64,000 nucleotides of DNA from Chelonobacter sp006228105 (lineage in GTDB: Bacteria; Pseudomonadota; Gammaproteobacteria; Enterobacterales; Pasteurellaceae). The first letter of the stretch is position 1; every line of letters starts with the position of its first letter. The notes under the pieces are model-generated. The model was not told the DNA's origin. It saw only the letters and a list, made by a program, of their open reading frames with translations, and did no database searches. Of the stretch, positions 16,169 through 25,383 are shown in pieces. The stretch lies in NCBI RefSeq assembly GCF_006228105.1, contig NZ_VDHH01000034.1. One strand, given 5' to 3'. Position numbers and translations under genes: made by a program.

Positions 16169-19100
16169 ATTTTCTCCACACACGTGGAGGTGTTTCTGAA
16201 GTGATAGCCCACGTGCTTCAGGTGTGGATATTTTCTCCACACACGTGGAGGTGTTTCCAGATTGATTTTTAAGGTTTCGAGCAGCGTGTCATTTTCTCCA
16301 CACACGTGGAGGTGTTTCCAGATTGACGACTTGTTATGGGCGGTGTTTACGATTTTCTCCACACACGTGGAGGTGTTTCTGAGCAAATGACAGCATTACT
16401 AGTTGTTGCCAAATTTTCTCCACACACGTGGAGGTGTTTCTTTATTGCTCATTATTTATCTCCTGCGACTAATATTTTCTCCACACACGTGGAGGTGTTT
16501 CCAACCGCTTGTTTGACCCGGTCACGGGGGCAAAATTTTCTCCACACACGTGGAGGTGTTTCCGTTTTAAAAAGGGTTTAGCCTGTTAATTCACGATTTT
16601 CTCCACACACGTGGAGGTGTTTCCCGACGATTGATGATGTTTTATTAAATCCGCCGATTTTCTCCACACACGTGGAGGTGTTTCTTACAAGATTATATGC
16701 AACAAACCAAGATGAATATTTTCTCCACACACGTGGAGGTGTTTCTCAAACAACTGCTTAAAGTCACCGGCACGGAAGATTTTCTCCACACACGTGGAGG
16801 TGTTTCTAACAGTGTAATATTTAGGCTTAACGCCTAAAAATTTTCTCCACACACGTGGAGGTGTTTCTTAAACTCACCGATTCCCAACTGTCAAAAAATC
16901 ATTTTCTCCACACACGTGGAGGTGTTTCCGTTTTTAACAACACTTTCGGCGAGCAAGACGGATTTTCTCCACACACGTGGAGGTGTTTCTCTCCGCTTGG
17001 ATCTCTTTTTCGCTCCTAATCCATTTTCTCCACACACGTGGAGGTGTTTCCAGGGATTCTGCCTCGCCTGGGTATCCACCACGATTTTCTCCACACACGT
17101 GGAGGTGTTTCCTCAAAATACGGGATTCGAGCCGGGTCGATATTGATTTTCTCCACACACGTGGAGGTGTTTCCAGACTTCTCACACCAGTCAGCCATCT
17201 GCAAAAATTTTCTCCACACACGTGGAGGTGTTTCTCTGATTATCCGTAAATACGGCCGCACTTGCCGATTTTCTCCACACACGTGGAGGTGTTTCCCAAC
17301 ATTCTAGCAAGATCGTAATAATCGAATAATTTTCTCCACACACGTGGAGGTGTTTCCAACTAGCACTGCCTGAACCGGAAAAACTGTACATTTTCTCCAC
17401 ACACGTGGAGGTGTTTCTAACGATCTGGTAACGGGTTATATTGATCAAAAATTTTCTCCACACACGTGGAGGTGTTTCCACTGCGTACTCGGCAGCCGCC
17501 TGTTTGAAGAAATTTTCTCCACACACGTGGAGGTGTTTCCTTGTCGTAAAAGTCTTTCTTTATTGCTATCTGATTTTCTCCACACACGTGGAGGTGTTTC
17601 CTAGGCAGAATTGGTCTTACCGTACTAAAGGGAATTTTCTCCACACACGTGGAGGTGTTTCTAAGCTGATATTGCCAAATGCCATTTTCTTCGATTTTCT
17701 CCACACACGTGGAGGTGTTTCTAGGAAAGAAACCGCTGTGAATTTTGTTGTCGAATTTTCTCCACACACGTGGAGGTGTTTCCTGCAATTGCGTCGTCTT
17801 TAAACACCCATTTCAATTTTCTCCACACACGTGGAGGTGTTTCTAGTTTCGAAAACACCCCCTAAAACGCCCGTAGATTTTCTCCACACACGTGGAGGTG
17901 TTTCTCCCGATGTGGTCTTAATCGAAGTCGAGCCAGGATTTTCTCCACACACGTGGAGGTGTTTCCCAATCAACGGGAGCGACGGAAACATGAAGACAAT
18001 TTTCTCCACACACGTGGAGGTGTTTCTCTGCCCCGGCTTTGATGTGCATGCGTGGGTGGATTTTCTCCACACACGTGGAGGTGTTTCTCGTGCCGCCGAC
18101 TTGAAGCTTGTCCGAGCCGTATTTTCTCCACACACGTGGAGGTGTTTCTTTTGTGACTGAAATCACATTATATAAAATAAAATTTTCTCCACACACGTGG
18201 AGGTGTTTCTGTAGGTTTCCATCAGTTCAGGTTGATGCTCGTATTTTCTCCACACACGTGGAGGTGTTTCTATGCCCTGACCTCTCTTCCGGCAGAAGTC
18301 CAAATTTTCTCCACACACGTGGAGGTGTTTCCTTAAATAAGTCGCTTCACCCTTGGCGCTTTGGATTTTCTCCACACACGTGGAGGTGTTTCCTATCCGA
18401 CAGTGACGCATATCATCAATTTTGAATTTTCTCCACACACGTGGAGGTGTTTCCAAAGGCGTATGTCCGCCGCTATTATGTGTTTGATTTTCTCCACACA
18501 CGTGGAGGTGTTTCCGTATATAGCGAGCTGGCAACTCGCGACACCAGATTTTCTCCACACACGTGGAGGTGTTTCTCCAAACTGGGCGAGATGAAAGGCG
18601 AAATCAAAATTTTCTCCACACACGTGGAGGTGTTTCCGTTGCCCCACTCATCTCACGCTTGGCAAATTGATTTTCTCCACACACGTGGAGGTGTTTCCAG
18701 CATGAAACAAAAGGGATTTATGCCGAAAGCATTTTCTCCACACACGTGGAGGTGTTTCTCAAAGATTTAGCCCTCTCTTCTGTGCGCATTAATTTTCTCC
18801 ACACACGTGGAGGTGTTTCTCAATGGTTGAGCAAAATAAGAAACGATAGCCGATTTTCTCCACACACGTGGAGGTGTTTCTGTGACGACTGCGGCGAACC
18901 GATCCCCGAACTGATTTTCTCCACACACGTGGAGGTGTTTCTGTTTCCTTGAGGCTTGCACCGACAGTAGTATTATTTTCTCCACACACGTGGAGGTGTT
19001 TCCGGCGCAAACTGCTACGCAGCGTGGCGCAGAAAATTTTCTCCACACACGTGGAGGTGTTTCTAGTTTTATTTACCTGCTCCAAGAAAAAGCGCTATTT

Positions 19101-19552
19101 TCTCCACACACGTGGAGGTGTTTCTAGCTATTGAGGATTTTTTTTCGGGACAGCGAGATTTTCTCCACACACGTGGAGGTGTTTCTATAGTTTTTAACCC
19201 ACCTAAACAACAGAGAGGATTTTCTCCACACACGTGGAGGTGTTTCTATCCCTAACATGGCTTCGAGCAATATCATCAAATTTTCTCCACACACGTGGAG
19301 GTGTTTCTATATCAGTGGATGTTTCCAGCTGAAAATAAAGATTTTCTCCACACACGTGGAGGTGTTTCTAGTTTTATTTACCTGCTCCAAGAAAAAGCGC
19401 TATTTTCTCCACACACGTGGAGGTGTTTCTCTTTGCTTTCGGTTTGACCGCACTTTGTGTCAATTTTCTCCACACACGTGGAGGTGTTTCTGCCGCAGCC
19501 AAGGGCGTGATGTTGACGTGTGCATTTTCTCCATGCACGTAAAGGTATGTTT
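16169..19552 (+). CRISPR. CRISPR array 1, type I-E, 56 repeats and 55 spacers
   Basis: Repeats of 29 nt: ATTTT, stem CTCCAC, loop ACAC, stem GTGGAG, then GTGTTTC and a pyrimidine (T or C). The period is 61 bp with 32-nt spacers; spacer 16 is 33 and spacer 25 is 31. All repeats carry the ACAC loop until the last one (19524), which is degenerate. Cleavage after the stem would leave the 8-nt 5' handle GUGUUUCY, the normal type I-E length. Spacers 48 and 53 are identical. Spacer 54 contains the uptake signal ACCGCACTT. Spacer 45 read with the preceding base encodes CDDCGEPIPEL, a DksA/TraR zinc-finger motif found in P2-like phages. Orientation follows from the leader on the left and the degenerate end on the right. 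Confidence 0.98.
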
Positions 19553-19571
19553 GTTTATCTTTGAGTACTAA

Positions 19572-19599
19572 ATTTTCTCTATATAGTGATATTTTTTTA
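19572..19599 (+). repeat. Decayed CRISPR repeat beyond array 1
   Basis: ATTTTCTC followed by diverged sequence lies 48 bp after the last recognisable repeat start. It looks like an older leader-distal repeat in decay. The rest of the gap to 19695 probably holds the cse1 promoter; GGGAGG precedes the cse1 ATG. Confidence 0.35.
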
Positions 19600-19695
19600 A
19601 ATTTGTGATCCTGGTAATATTAACTATATGATTTATCGTGTAGTATTATCAAAACATCGTAGTTATCTGGTATTTAATAAATACAGGGAGGTTAC

Positions 19696-21240
19696 ATGGG
19701 AAATATAGTTGAAGAGCAATCTGTTCATCAACATGCAAGGTTTAATTTGATCGATTCTCCTTGGATTCCTGTCGTCAATCGTGGTTTAGTTAGTTTACAG
19801 CAAATTTTTAGTGATCCAGCCCTACCAGCCTTGGGAGGGAGTGCTATTCAGCAAATTGCATTAATTAAACTCTTTTCAGCAATTGCACAAGCGGCACACA
19901 CGCCGCAAAATGATCAGCAGTGGTATGAGTATAGTGCAGAAGCGCTCGGGCAAGATTGTCTGCGCTATTTGGCAGATTGGCATGATCATTTTTATCTTTA
20001 TGGGCAAAAACCATTTCTGCAAATGCCTGCGATCCGAGCCGCAGCGGTGCAAGAATTCGGCGCTGTCCTACCTGAAATATCAACCGGAAATACCACTGTA
20101 TTAACACAAATTCAGCAACCAAAATTGTTATCTGATGCAGATAAGGCATTGTTATTATTGGTTTTGATGGGATTTGCATTGGGTGGAAAGAAAACTGATA
20201 ACACTGTGGTGTTGAGTCCTAATTATCGGGTGAAAACAAAAGATAACGGTAAGGGAACCACGGGTAAAGCCGGAACATCACTGGGTTTTTTGGGCATGCT
20301 GCATAGTTTTTATCTTGGTTCATCTATTTTAGAAACGGTGTATCTCAATTTATTGACAAAAGAAGATATTCAGCATTTGGGAGTCTTTAACCAAGGCTTG
20401 GGACGACCACCTTGGGAGCAGATGCCGACAGGGGAAGATGATGAGGTTGCCAGAAAATTAAAGGACACTTTAATGGGGCGTTTACTGCCATTGGGACGTT
20501 TCTGTTTACTGGCTGAAAATGGTCTGCATTATAGTGAGGGAATCCAGCATTATAGCTATAAAGAGGAAAAAGTGGCGGATCCGACCGTGGCGCTGAATCT
20601 GACAGGTAAGGAAGGAAAAGTATTGTGGGTCAACCCGGAAAAGCGGCCTTGGCGGGAATTGACCGCACTTTTGAGTTTTATCTCGACACCAACATTTGAT
20701 TGTCCACAATTAAGCCTACCGGCTTTTCGGATAAAAAATAAATTCGCAACATTCGGTATTTGGTCTGGAGGCTTACGGGTAAGCAGCAATGCCGGTGAGC
20801 AGTATGTGTCGGGGCTGGATGATTTTGTTATAGCGACTATTTCACTTCATCGGGACTGTTTCGGTCAAACTTGGTTTACCGAGTGGCAAAAAGCGATGTC
20901 GCAATTGGATAAATATGCCAGCACTGTTTATAAATCGGTTTATCAGTTTTACACAGAGCAAAAATTAGAGGCTGCAAAGCAGGCTGCTGCCGCAGCGAAT
21001 CAATTTTGGCAATTATGTGAACAGCAAGCGCAGGCTTTGGTTATTGCATGTCAGGAAATCACGGAGGATCAAGCAAGCAATCCTGAACCGTTAAATCGGC
21101 TATACCGCACTTTTATCGGTTATAGCTATCAGATTTATGAACAAAATACGATGAATGAAACCGGCAGGCAGATGGAAACCTGGGCGAAATGCCACCCACG
21201 TTTTGTCAAAGCTTCGTCTTCGAAGGAGAGAGCATCATGA
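19696..21240 (+). CDS. cse1: Cascade large subunit Cse1 (Cas8e)
   Basis: A 514-residue protein, typical for CasA/Cse1 (about 500). It recognises the PAM in double-stranded DNA and recruits Cas3. The N-terminal RFNLIDSPWIPVV is the family hallmark, and a helical bundle occupies the C-terminal third. First gene of a tight operon cse1-cse2-cas6e-cas7-cas5-cas1-cas2; its stop overlaps the cse2 start (ATGA). Preceded by GGGAGG 7 bases before the ATG. Confidence 0.95.
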   Translation: MGNIVEEQSVHQHARFNLIDSPWIPVVNRGLVSLQQIFSDPALPALGGSAIQQIALIKLFSAIAQAAHTPQNDQQWYEYSAEALGQDCLRYLADWHDHFYLYGQKPFLQMPAIRAAAVQEFGAVLPEISTGNTTVLTQIQQPKLLSDADKALLLLVLMGFALGGKKTDNTVVLSPNYRVKTKDNGKGTTGKAGTSLGFLGMLHSFYLGSSILETVYLNLLTKEDIQHLGVFNQGLGRPPWEQMPTGEDDEVARKLKDTLMGRLLPLGRFCLLAENGLHYSEGIQHYSYKEEKVADPTVALNLTGKEGKVLWVNPEKRPWRELTALLSFISTPTFDCPQLSLPAFRIKNKFATFGIWSGGLRVSSNAGEQYVSGLDDFVIATISLHRDCFGQTWFTEWQKAMSQLDKYASTVYKSVYQFYTEQKLEAAKQAAAAANQFWQLCEQQAQALVIACQEITEDQASNPEPLNRLYRTFIGYSYQIYEQNTMNETGRQMETWAKCHPRFVKASSSKERAS

Positions 21241-21749
21241 CGTCACAACCCTCAAAAAATCAGCGTTTTGTTGACTATGTCATACAGCAATGTTTGCAGG
21301 ATAAAGGTTTTGCTGCCAAGTTGAAACGGGCGGATAATCCAAATACAGAGTATTACAGTTGGGAAATCTTGGTCAATTTTGTTGACCTAACAATCGATAG
21401 TAAACGCCTGCCTTATGCCCTTATTGCAGCGGCAATTGCAGATGGTAAGGTGCAGGAGAACGGTAGTCTTGGGCTTGGGTATATATTATCAAAATGCTAT
21501 GACACTGATACGACATTGGGTAATCAGACCGATCCGGCGAAAATTAAATTGCGTCGATTATTAGCGTGCCAAAGTGCGGTCGAAGTTTGTGGTGTATTGC
21601 GTCCCATCTTGAGTTTGATTCGGGCAAAAGGCTTGGCGGGCAGTCTGGATTATGCTGCTCTGTTGGGCAACTTGTGTTGGTTCAATGAGCAGACGAAAAA
21701 ACATTGGGCGATGGATTTTTACCGCAAGCAGGAGATTGAGTATGAATAA
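21237..21749 (+). CDS. cse2: Cascade small subunit Cse2 (CasB)
   Basis: A 170-residue mostly helical protein, the usual size of Cse2, which forms a dimer along the Cascade belly and steadies the R-loop. Identification rests on size, position after cse1 and the RLLACQSAVEVCGVLRPIL segment, which matches the family pattern of R-R-L-x2-C. The ATG at 21237 overlaps the cse1 stop by 4 bases. Confidence 0.9.
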   Translation: MTSQPSKNQRFVDYVIQQCLQDKGFAAKLKRADNPNTEYYSWEILVNFVDLTIDSKRLPYALIAAAIADGKVQENGSLGLGYILSKCYDTDTTLGNQTDPAKIKLRRLLACQSAVEVCGVLRPILSLIRAKGLAGSLDYAALLGNLCWFNEQTKKHWAMDFYRKQEIEYE

Positions 21750-22389
21750 TCCTTTGTACGCCAGTGTATTAAAATTAGGGCGGAAAGATATTAAGCAATT
21801 CTCAATTAAAGATGAATATGGTTTGCATAAAGTTATCTATTCATTATTTGATAAAGACGAACAAGCGGAAAAACGCCGCTTTTTATTTTGTGAAAAAGGC
21901 GGTGCTTTTGACCTGTCGAGCAAAGAGTATGTGAAACAGATTATTTTGCTGTCGCAGCAACCACCAAAATCTGCGATTGGCAACTATCCGCTAAAAATCC
22001 AAAGTAAGTTGATCCCAGAGACCTTTTTAAGCCATAAATATTATCGCTTTGAAATACGGATGAATGTGGCAAAACGCGATAACCAAAGTCAAAAAATCAT
22101 GCCGTTAAAAGGGAAAGAGGCCATATTGGCTTGGTTTTTGCAGAAAAACGCCAGTTGGGGTTTTCAAGCCGATCCTGTCGGATTACAAATTACTGCGCAT
22201 CAAGTGATGCGTTTTAGTAAAAATGACAAGATTGTGACACTCAATGCCGTGACCTTTCAGGGCACTTTACAGGTTGTAGAACCGCAACTTTTTGCGGATA
22301 GTTTTAGTTACGGTATCGGGCGGGGACGTAGTTTCGGCTTAGGATTATTGCAGCTGGCACCCCTCACAGACGATTTATTTTCTATTTAA
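21742..22389 (+). CDS. cas6e: crRNA endoribonuclease Cas6e (CasE)
   Basis: A 215-residue RAMP protein that cuts pre-crRNA at the base of the repeat hairpin and stays bound to the 3' end. The catalytic histidine is probably His29 in EYGLHKVIYSLF, which corresponds to His20 of the E. coli enzyme. The C-terminal glycine-rich loop GIGRGRSFGLGLL is diagnostic. The start overlaps cse2 by 8 bases and has GGAG upstream. In E. coli K-12 cas6e follows cas5; here it lies between cse2 and cas7. Confidence 0.93.
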   Translation: MNNPLYASVLKLGRKDIKQFSIKDEYGLHKVIYSLFDKDEQAEKRRFLFCEKGGAFDLSSKEYVKQIILLSQQPPKSAIGNYPLKIQSKLIPETFLSHKYYRFEIRMNVAKRDNQSQKIMPLKGKEAILAWFLQKNASWGFQADPVGLQITAHQVMRFSKNDKIVTLNAVTFQGTLQVVEPQLFADSFSYGIGRGRSFGLGLLQLAPLTDDLFSI

Positions 22390-22404
22390 TTTCAGGAGTA
22401 TCAT

Positions 22405-23454
22405 ATGATCAACCCATTAAAGAATACCCGTATTGAGTTTCATATTTTGCAATCTTTTCCGGTCACTTGCTTAAACCGTGATGATGTTGGCGCACCTAAA
22501 TCGGCTTTGATTGGTGGTGTCGAGAGGGCAAGGGTCAGCTCGCAATGTTGGAAACGTCAAGTGCGGTTAACCATGGCGGATTTTGGAATAAAATTAGCGG
22601 TGCGGACCCGAAAAATTGAACAGTGGATTGCACAGGCTTGCTTGGTTCAAGGTGCGAACACAGAACAAGCGCAGAAATGTGCTGAAAAAATCGCTGGATT
22701 TTTAACCAAAGAGACATTGCACTTTATGACTGAAACGGAAGCAATGGCTTTTGCCGAATATTGCCAAAGTTTGGGTTATGATGAAGCTAAATTAAAAGAT
22801 AAAGACGTGTATAAAATTGCGAAAAAAGCCTTTAATCCGGCGTTAGACGGTTTAGATATTGCGTTATTCGGCAGAATGGTGGCGCAAGCCGCAGAATTAA
22901 ATGTGGAAGCCGCCGCCTCTTTTGCTCATGCTATTTCTACCCATCGGGTCAGCTCGGAAATTGACTTTTTTACCGCACTTGATGATCGTTTGCAAAAAGA
23001 TGAAACCGGCTCCGGACATATGGGCGTATTACAATTCAATTCTGCTACTTATTACCGCTATGTCAGTTTGGATCTAGGACAATTGAACCAAACTTTGCAA
23101 GGGCAAGATTTGGATAAAGCGGTGGAAGCCTTTACCAAGGCATTGTATTTAGCGGTGCCGGCAGCCCGCCAAACCACTCAAGCGGGTGTTTGCGGTTGGG
23201 AATATGCCAAAGTTCTGGTCAGAAAAGGGCAGGGCTTGCAAGCATCGTTTGAAAGTGCGGTTAAGTCGCAAAAAGCCGAAGGGTATCTCAGACCAAGTAT
23301 TGACAGATTAAAAGAATATCTTGCACACAAAGAAAAACTGTCAGGATCATTATTTGGCAAAATTGCAGAGTATAATTTTGGCGAAGACGAGAATTTTAAT
23401 ATTGATCAATTAGTAGCAGCATTGGTTCAGCATGTAGAGGTTACGAATGAATAA
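22405..23454 (+). CDS. cas7: Cascade backbone subunit Cas7e (CasC/Cse4)
   Basis: A 349-residue RAMP protein; six copies form the Cascade backbone on the spacer RNA. The N-terminal RIEFHILQSFPVTCLNRDD and the GGVERARVSSQCWKRQVR segment are strongly conserved in the family. It overlaps cas5 by 8 bases. No defects seen. Confidence 0.95.
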   Translation: MINPLKNTRIEFHILQSFPVTCLNRDDVGAPKSALIGGVERARVSSQCWKRQVRLTMADFGIKLAVRTRKIEQWIAQACLVQGANTEQAQKCAEKIAGFLTKETLHFMTETEAMAFAEYCQSLGYDEAKLKDKDVYKIAKKAFNPALDGLDIALFGRMVAQAAELNVEAAASFAHAISTHRVSSEIDFFTALDDRLQKDETGSGHMGVLQFNSATYYRYVSLDLGQLNQTLQGQDLDKAVEAFTKALYLAVPAARQTTQAGVCGWEYAKVLVRKGQGLQASFESAVKSQKAEGYLRPSIDRLKEYLAHKEKLSGSLFGKIAEYNFGEDENFNIDQLVAALVQHVEVTNE

Positions 23455-24172
23455 TCCTTATATTTTGTTATGGTTGGAAGGACCGTTACAATCTTGGGGA
23501 TTTGATTCAAAATTTAACCGTCGTGAAACCTTGCCGTTTCCAACCAAATCAGGCATTTTGGGGTTGCTTTGTTGTGCTTTGGGTTATGGCGGTGAACAAC
23601 GAGAGTTTTTGTCGCTGTTTTCTGATTTGGATCTTCAAGTCGCAGCATATTCGCAAAAAGACCAAAACGGTCGCCTGATAAAGCCATTACAACTGCGGGA
23701 TTTCCATATGGTAGGTAGTGGATTTAATGATGCGGATCCATGGCAAAAATTGATGATTCCCAAAACGGTTGCCGGAAAACCGGCGGTTGGGGGCGGTGCG
23801 AAATTGACATATCGCTATTATTTACAAGATATGGCATTCGCTGTGGCGTTAGAGGTGCCGGCAAATTGGCTAGACACCTTGGTGGAAGCCTTGCAAAATC
23901 CGATCTGGGATCTTTATTTGGGACGGAAATGTTGTGTGCCGACTGAATTTATCTATCAGGGAACGTTTAACGATTCAGCCGAAGCTTTTGCAAACGTGGA
24001 GGCTATTCTGGCTGACAACGGCAAAAACAGGGCGATCAATTTTAAGGTGCTTCAAGGCAATTATCCGGACTTAGGTGATAGTTTTGCTTTAAATGATGTG
24101 CCTATTTGCTTTGGTGAAAATAAGCAATACCAAGATCGCTCGGTGACAGTTATTTTAGAAACACAAGAATAA
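23447..24172 (+). CDS. cas5: Cascade subunit Cas5e (CasD)
   Basis: A 241-residue RAMP protein that caps the crRNA 5' handle. It has the typical start YILLWLEGPLQSWGFDSKFNRRET and the FPTKSGILGLLCCALG segment (residues 29-44). It would bind the GUGUUUCY handle produced from these repeats. Translationally coupled to cas7 and followed by cas1 after 3 bases. Confidence 0.95.
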   Translation: MNNPYILLWLEGPLQSWGFDSKFNRRETLPFPTKSGILGLLCCALGYGGEQREFLSLFSDLDLQVAAYSQKDQNGRLIKPLQLRDFHMVGSGFNDADPWQKLMIPKTVAGKPAVGGGAKLTYRYYLQDMAFAVALEVPANWLDTLVEALQNPIWDLYLGRKCCVPTEFIYQGTFNDSAEAFANVEAILADNGKNRAINFKVLQGNYPDLGDSFALNDVPICFGENKQYQDRSVTVILETQE

Positions 24173-24175
24173 GGG

Positions 24176-25060
24176 TTGTCGGTGGCAGATAATAAACGGC
24201 TATTAGTCAAAATTACTCGGGAATCGTTACCTCAGGTTAAAGACAAATACCCTTATCTTTATCTAGAACGTGGTCGTTTGGAAATTGATGACAGTAGCGT
24301 TAAATGGATCGACTGTGATGGGAATGTGGTTCGTCTACCGATTGCGAGTATTAATTGTTTGTTGCTTGGTCCGGGAACAAGTTTGACCCATGAAGCGGTG
24401 AAAGTGATTGCAACGGCGAATTGTGGTTTATGCTGGGTGGGTGAGGACAGTTTACTCTATTACGCATCCGGCATTTCACCAACCAGCGATTCACGTAATT
24501 TTCGTCGCCAAATGCAACTTGCTGCCGATTCCAAAAAATCATTGGAGATTGCCCGCCAACTATTTGCAAAGCGTTTCCCGGATATGGATCTAAGCGGCAA
24601 AACCTTAAAAGAGATGATGGGGTTAGAAGGACAACGAGTTAGGAGTCTGTATCAAACGAAAGCTGAATACTATCAAGTCGGCTGGAAAGGGCGACAATAT
24701 ACACCCAACAAATTTGAACTCAGTGATTTAACCAATCAAATCTTAACCGCAGCCAATACCGCACTTTACGGGATTTTGTGTTCCTCAATACACAGCATGG
24801 GCTATTCTCCTCATATGGGATTTATCCACTCCGGCAGCCCGCTTCCTTTTGTGTATGATATGGCTGATCTTTATAAAGAGCATCTTTGTATTGATCTTGC
24901 CTTTGCTTTAACTAAAGAGATGGCGGGTATGTATGACAAATATTGCGTCTCATCGGCATTCCGCGAGAGAGTGATTGAGTCTGATTTATTGACCCAAATT
25001 AGCACGGATATCAGCGAATTACTGGGAGGACGAAAAAATGCTGGTCGTACTGGCAAATGA
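24176..25060 (+). CDS. cas1: CRISPR integrase Cas1 (type I-E)
   Basis: A 294-residue protein, close to the 305 of E. coli Cas1. Metal ligands expected for the integrase are visible: glutamate in GLEGQRVR (near residue 151), histidine in MGFIHSGSP (near 218) and aspartate in YDMADLYK (near 231). It starts at TTG (24176) or more likely at the GTG at 24182, which has AAGGG 6 bases upstream. It overlaps cas2 by 23 bases. Together with Cas2 it inserts new spacers at the leader end. Confidence 0.95.
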   Translation: MSVADNKRLLVKITRESLPQVKDKYPYLYLERGRLEIDDSSVKWIDCDGNVVRLPIASINCLLLGPGTSLTHEAVKVIATANCGLCWVGEDSLLYYASGISPTSDSRNFRRQMQLAADSKKSLEIARQLFAKRFPDMDLSGKTLKEMMGLEGQRVRSLYQTKAEYYQVGWKGRQYTPNKFELSDLTNQILTAANTALYGILCSSIHSMGYSPHMGFIHSGSPLPFVYDMADLYKEHLCIDLAFALTKEMAGMYDKYCVSSAFRERVIESDLLTQISTDISELLGGRKNAGRTGK

Positions 25061-25319
25061 TCTACCGCCGGCTGTGCGTGGACGGATGAAATTATGGTTT
25101 ATTGAACCTCGTCCTAATGTTTTTATTTCAGGGATTAAAGATTCTGTAGCAAAGACCGTGACCGAATATTTATTAGGGCATTGCCCATTAGAAAGCGGAC
25201 TCATTATTTTCAGAAAAATCCCACAAGCCCCCGGTTATGAAATTCGTACTTTAGGCCAGGCTAAGAAAGAATTAATCAATATCTCTGGTTTACAATTAGT
25301 GATCGAAAAATTTATCTAA
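25038..25319 (+). CDS. cas2: CRISPR adaptation protein Cas2 (type I-E)
   Basis: A 93-residue ferredoxin-fold protein that bridges two Cas1 dimers. The sequence MLVVLANDLPPAVRGRMKLW and the central EPRPNVFISG segment are of the I-E (CT1978) type. The stop codon lies 26 bp from the conserved leader block of array 2, so the leader is very short or extends into this gene. Confidence 0.95.
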   Translation: MLVVLANDLPPAVRGRMKLWFIEPRPNVFISGIKDSVAKTVTEYLLGHCPLESGLIIFRKIPQAPGYEIRTLGQAKKELINISGLQLVIEKFI

Positions 25320-25345
25320 CCAACTTATCATTCAAAAGCCCAAGA

Positions 25346-25383
25346 TATTGTGTTAAGACTAAGCTCTTTAACAATATAATGGT
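25346..25383 (+). promoter_or_regulatory. Leader of CRISPR array 2
   Basis: 38 bp directly before the first repeat, with the same two conserved blocks and spacing as the leader of array 1 (10 nt, then 10 variable nt, then 18 nt ending in TATAATGGT). It follows cas2 closely, so array 2 may also receive transcripts from the cas operon. Confidence 0.75.

Noticed and set aside
16153..19571. Series of 60-120 residue open frames with repeated PRVWRK, HTRGGVS and THVEVF peptides over array 1
   Set aside because: They are translations of CRISPR repeats; the 61-bp period shifts the frame by one each unit, and no start signals or coding bias exist.
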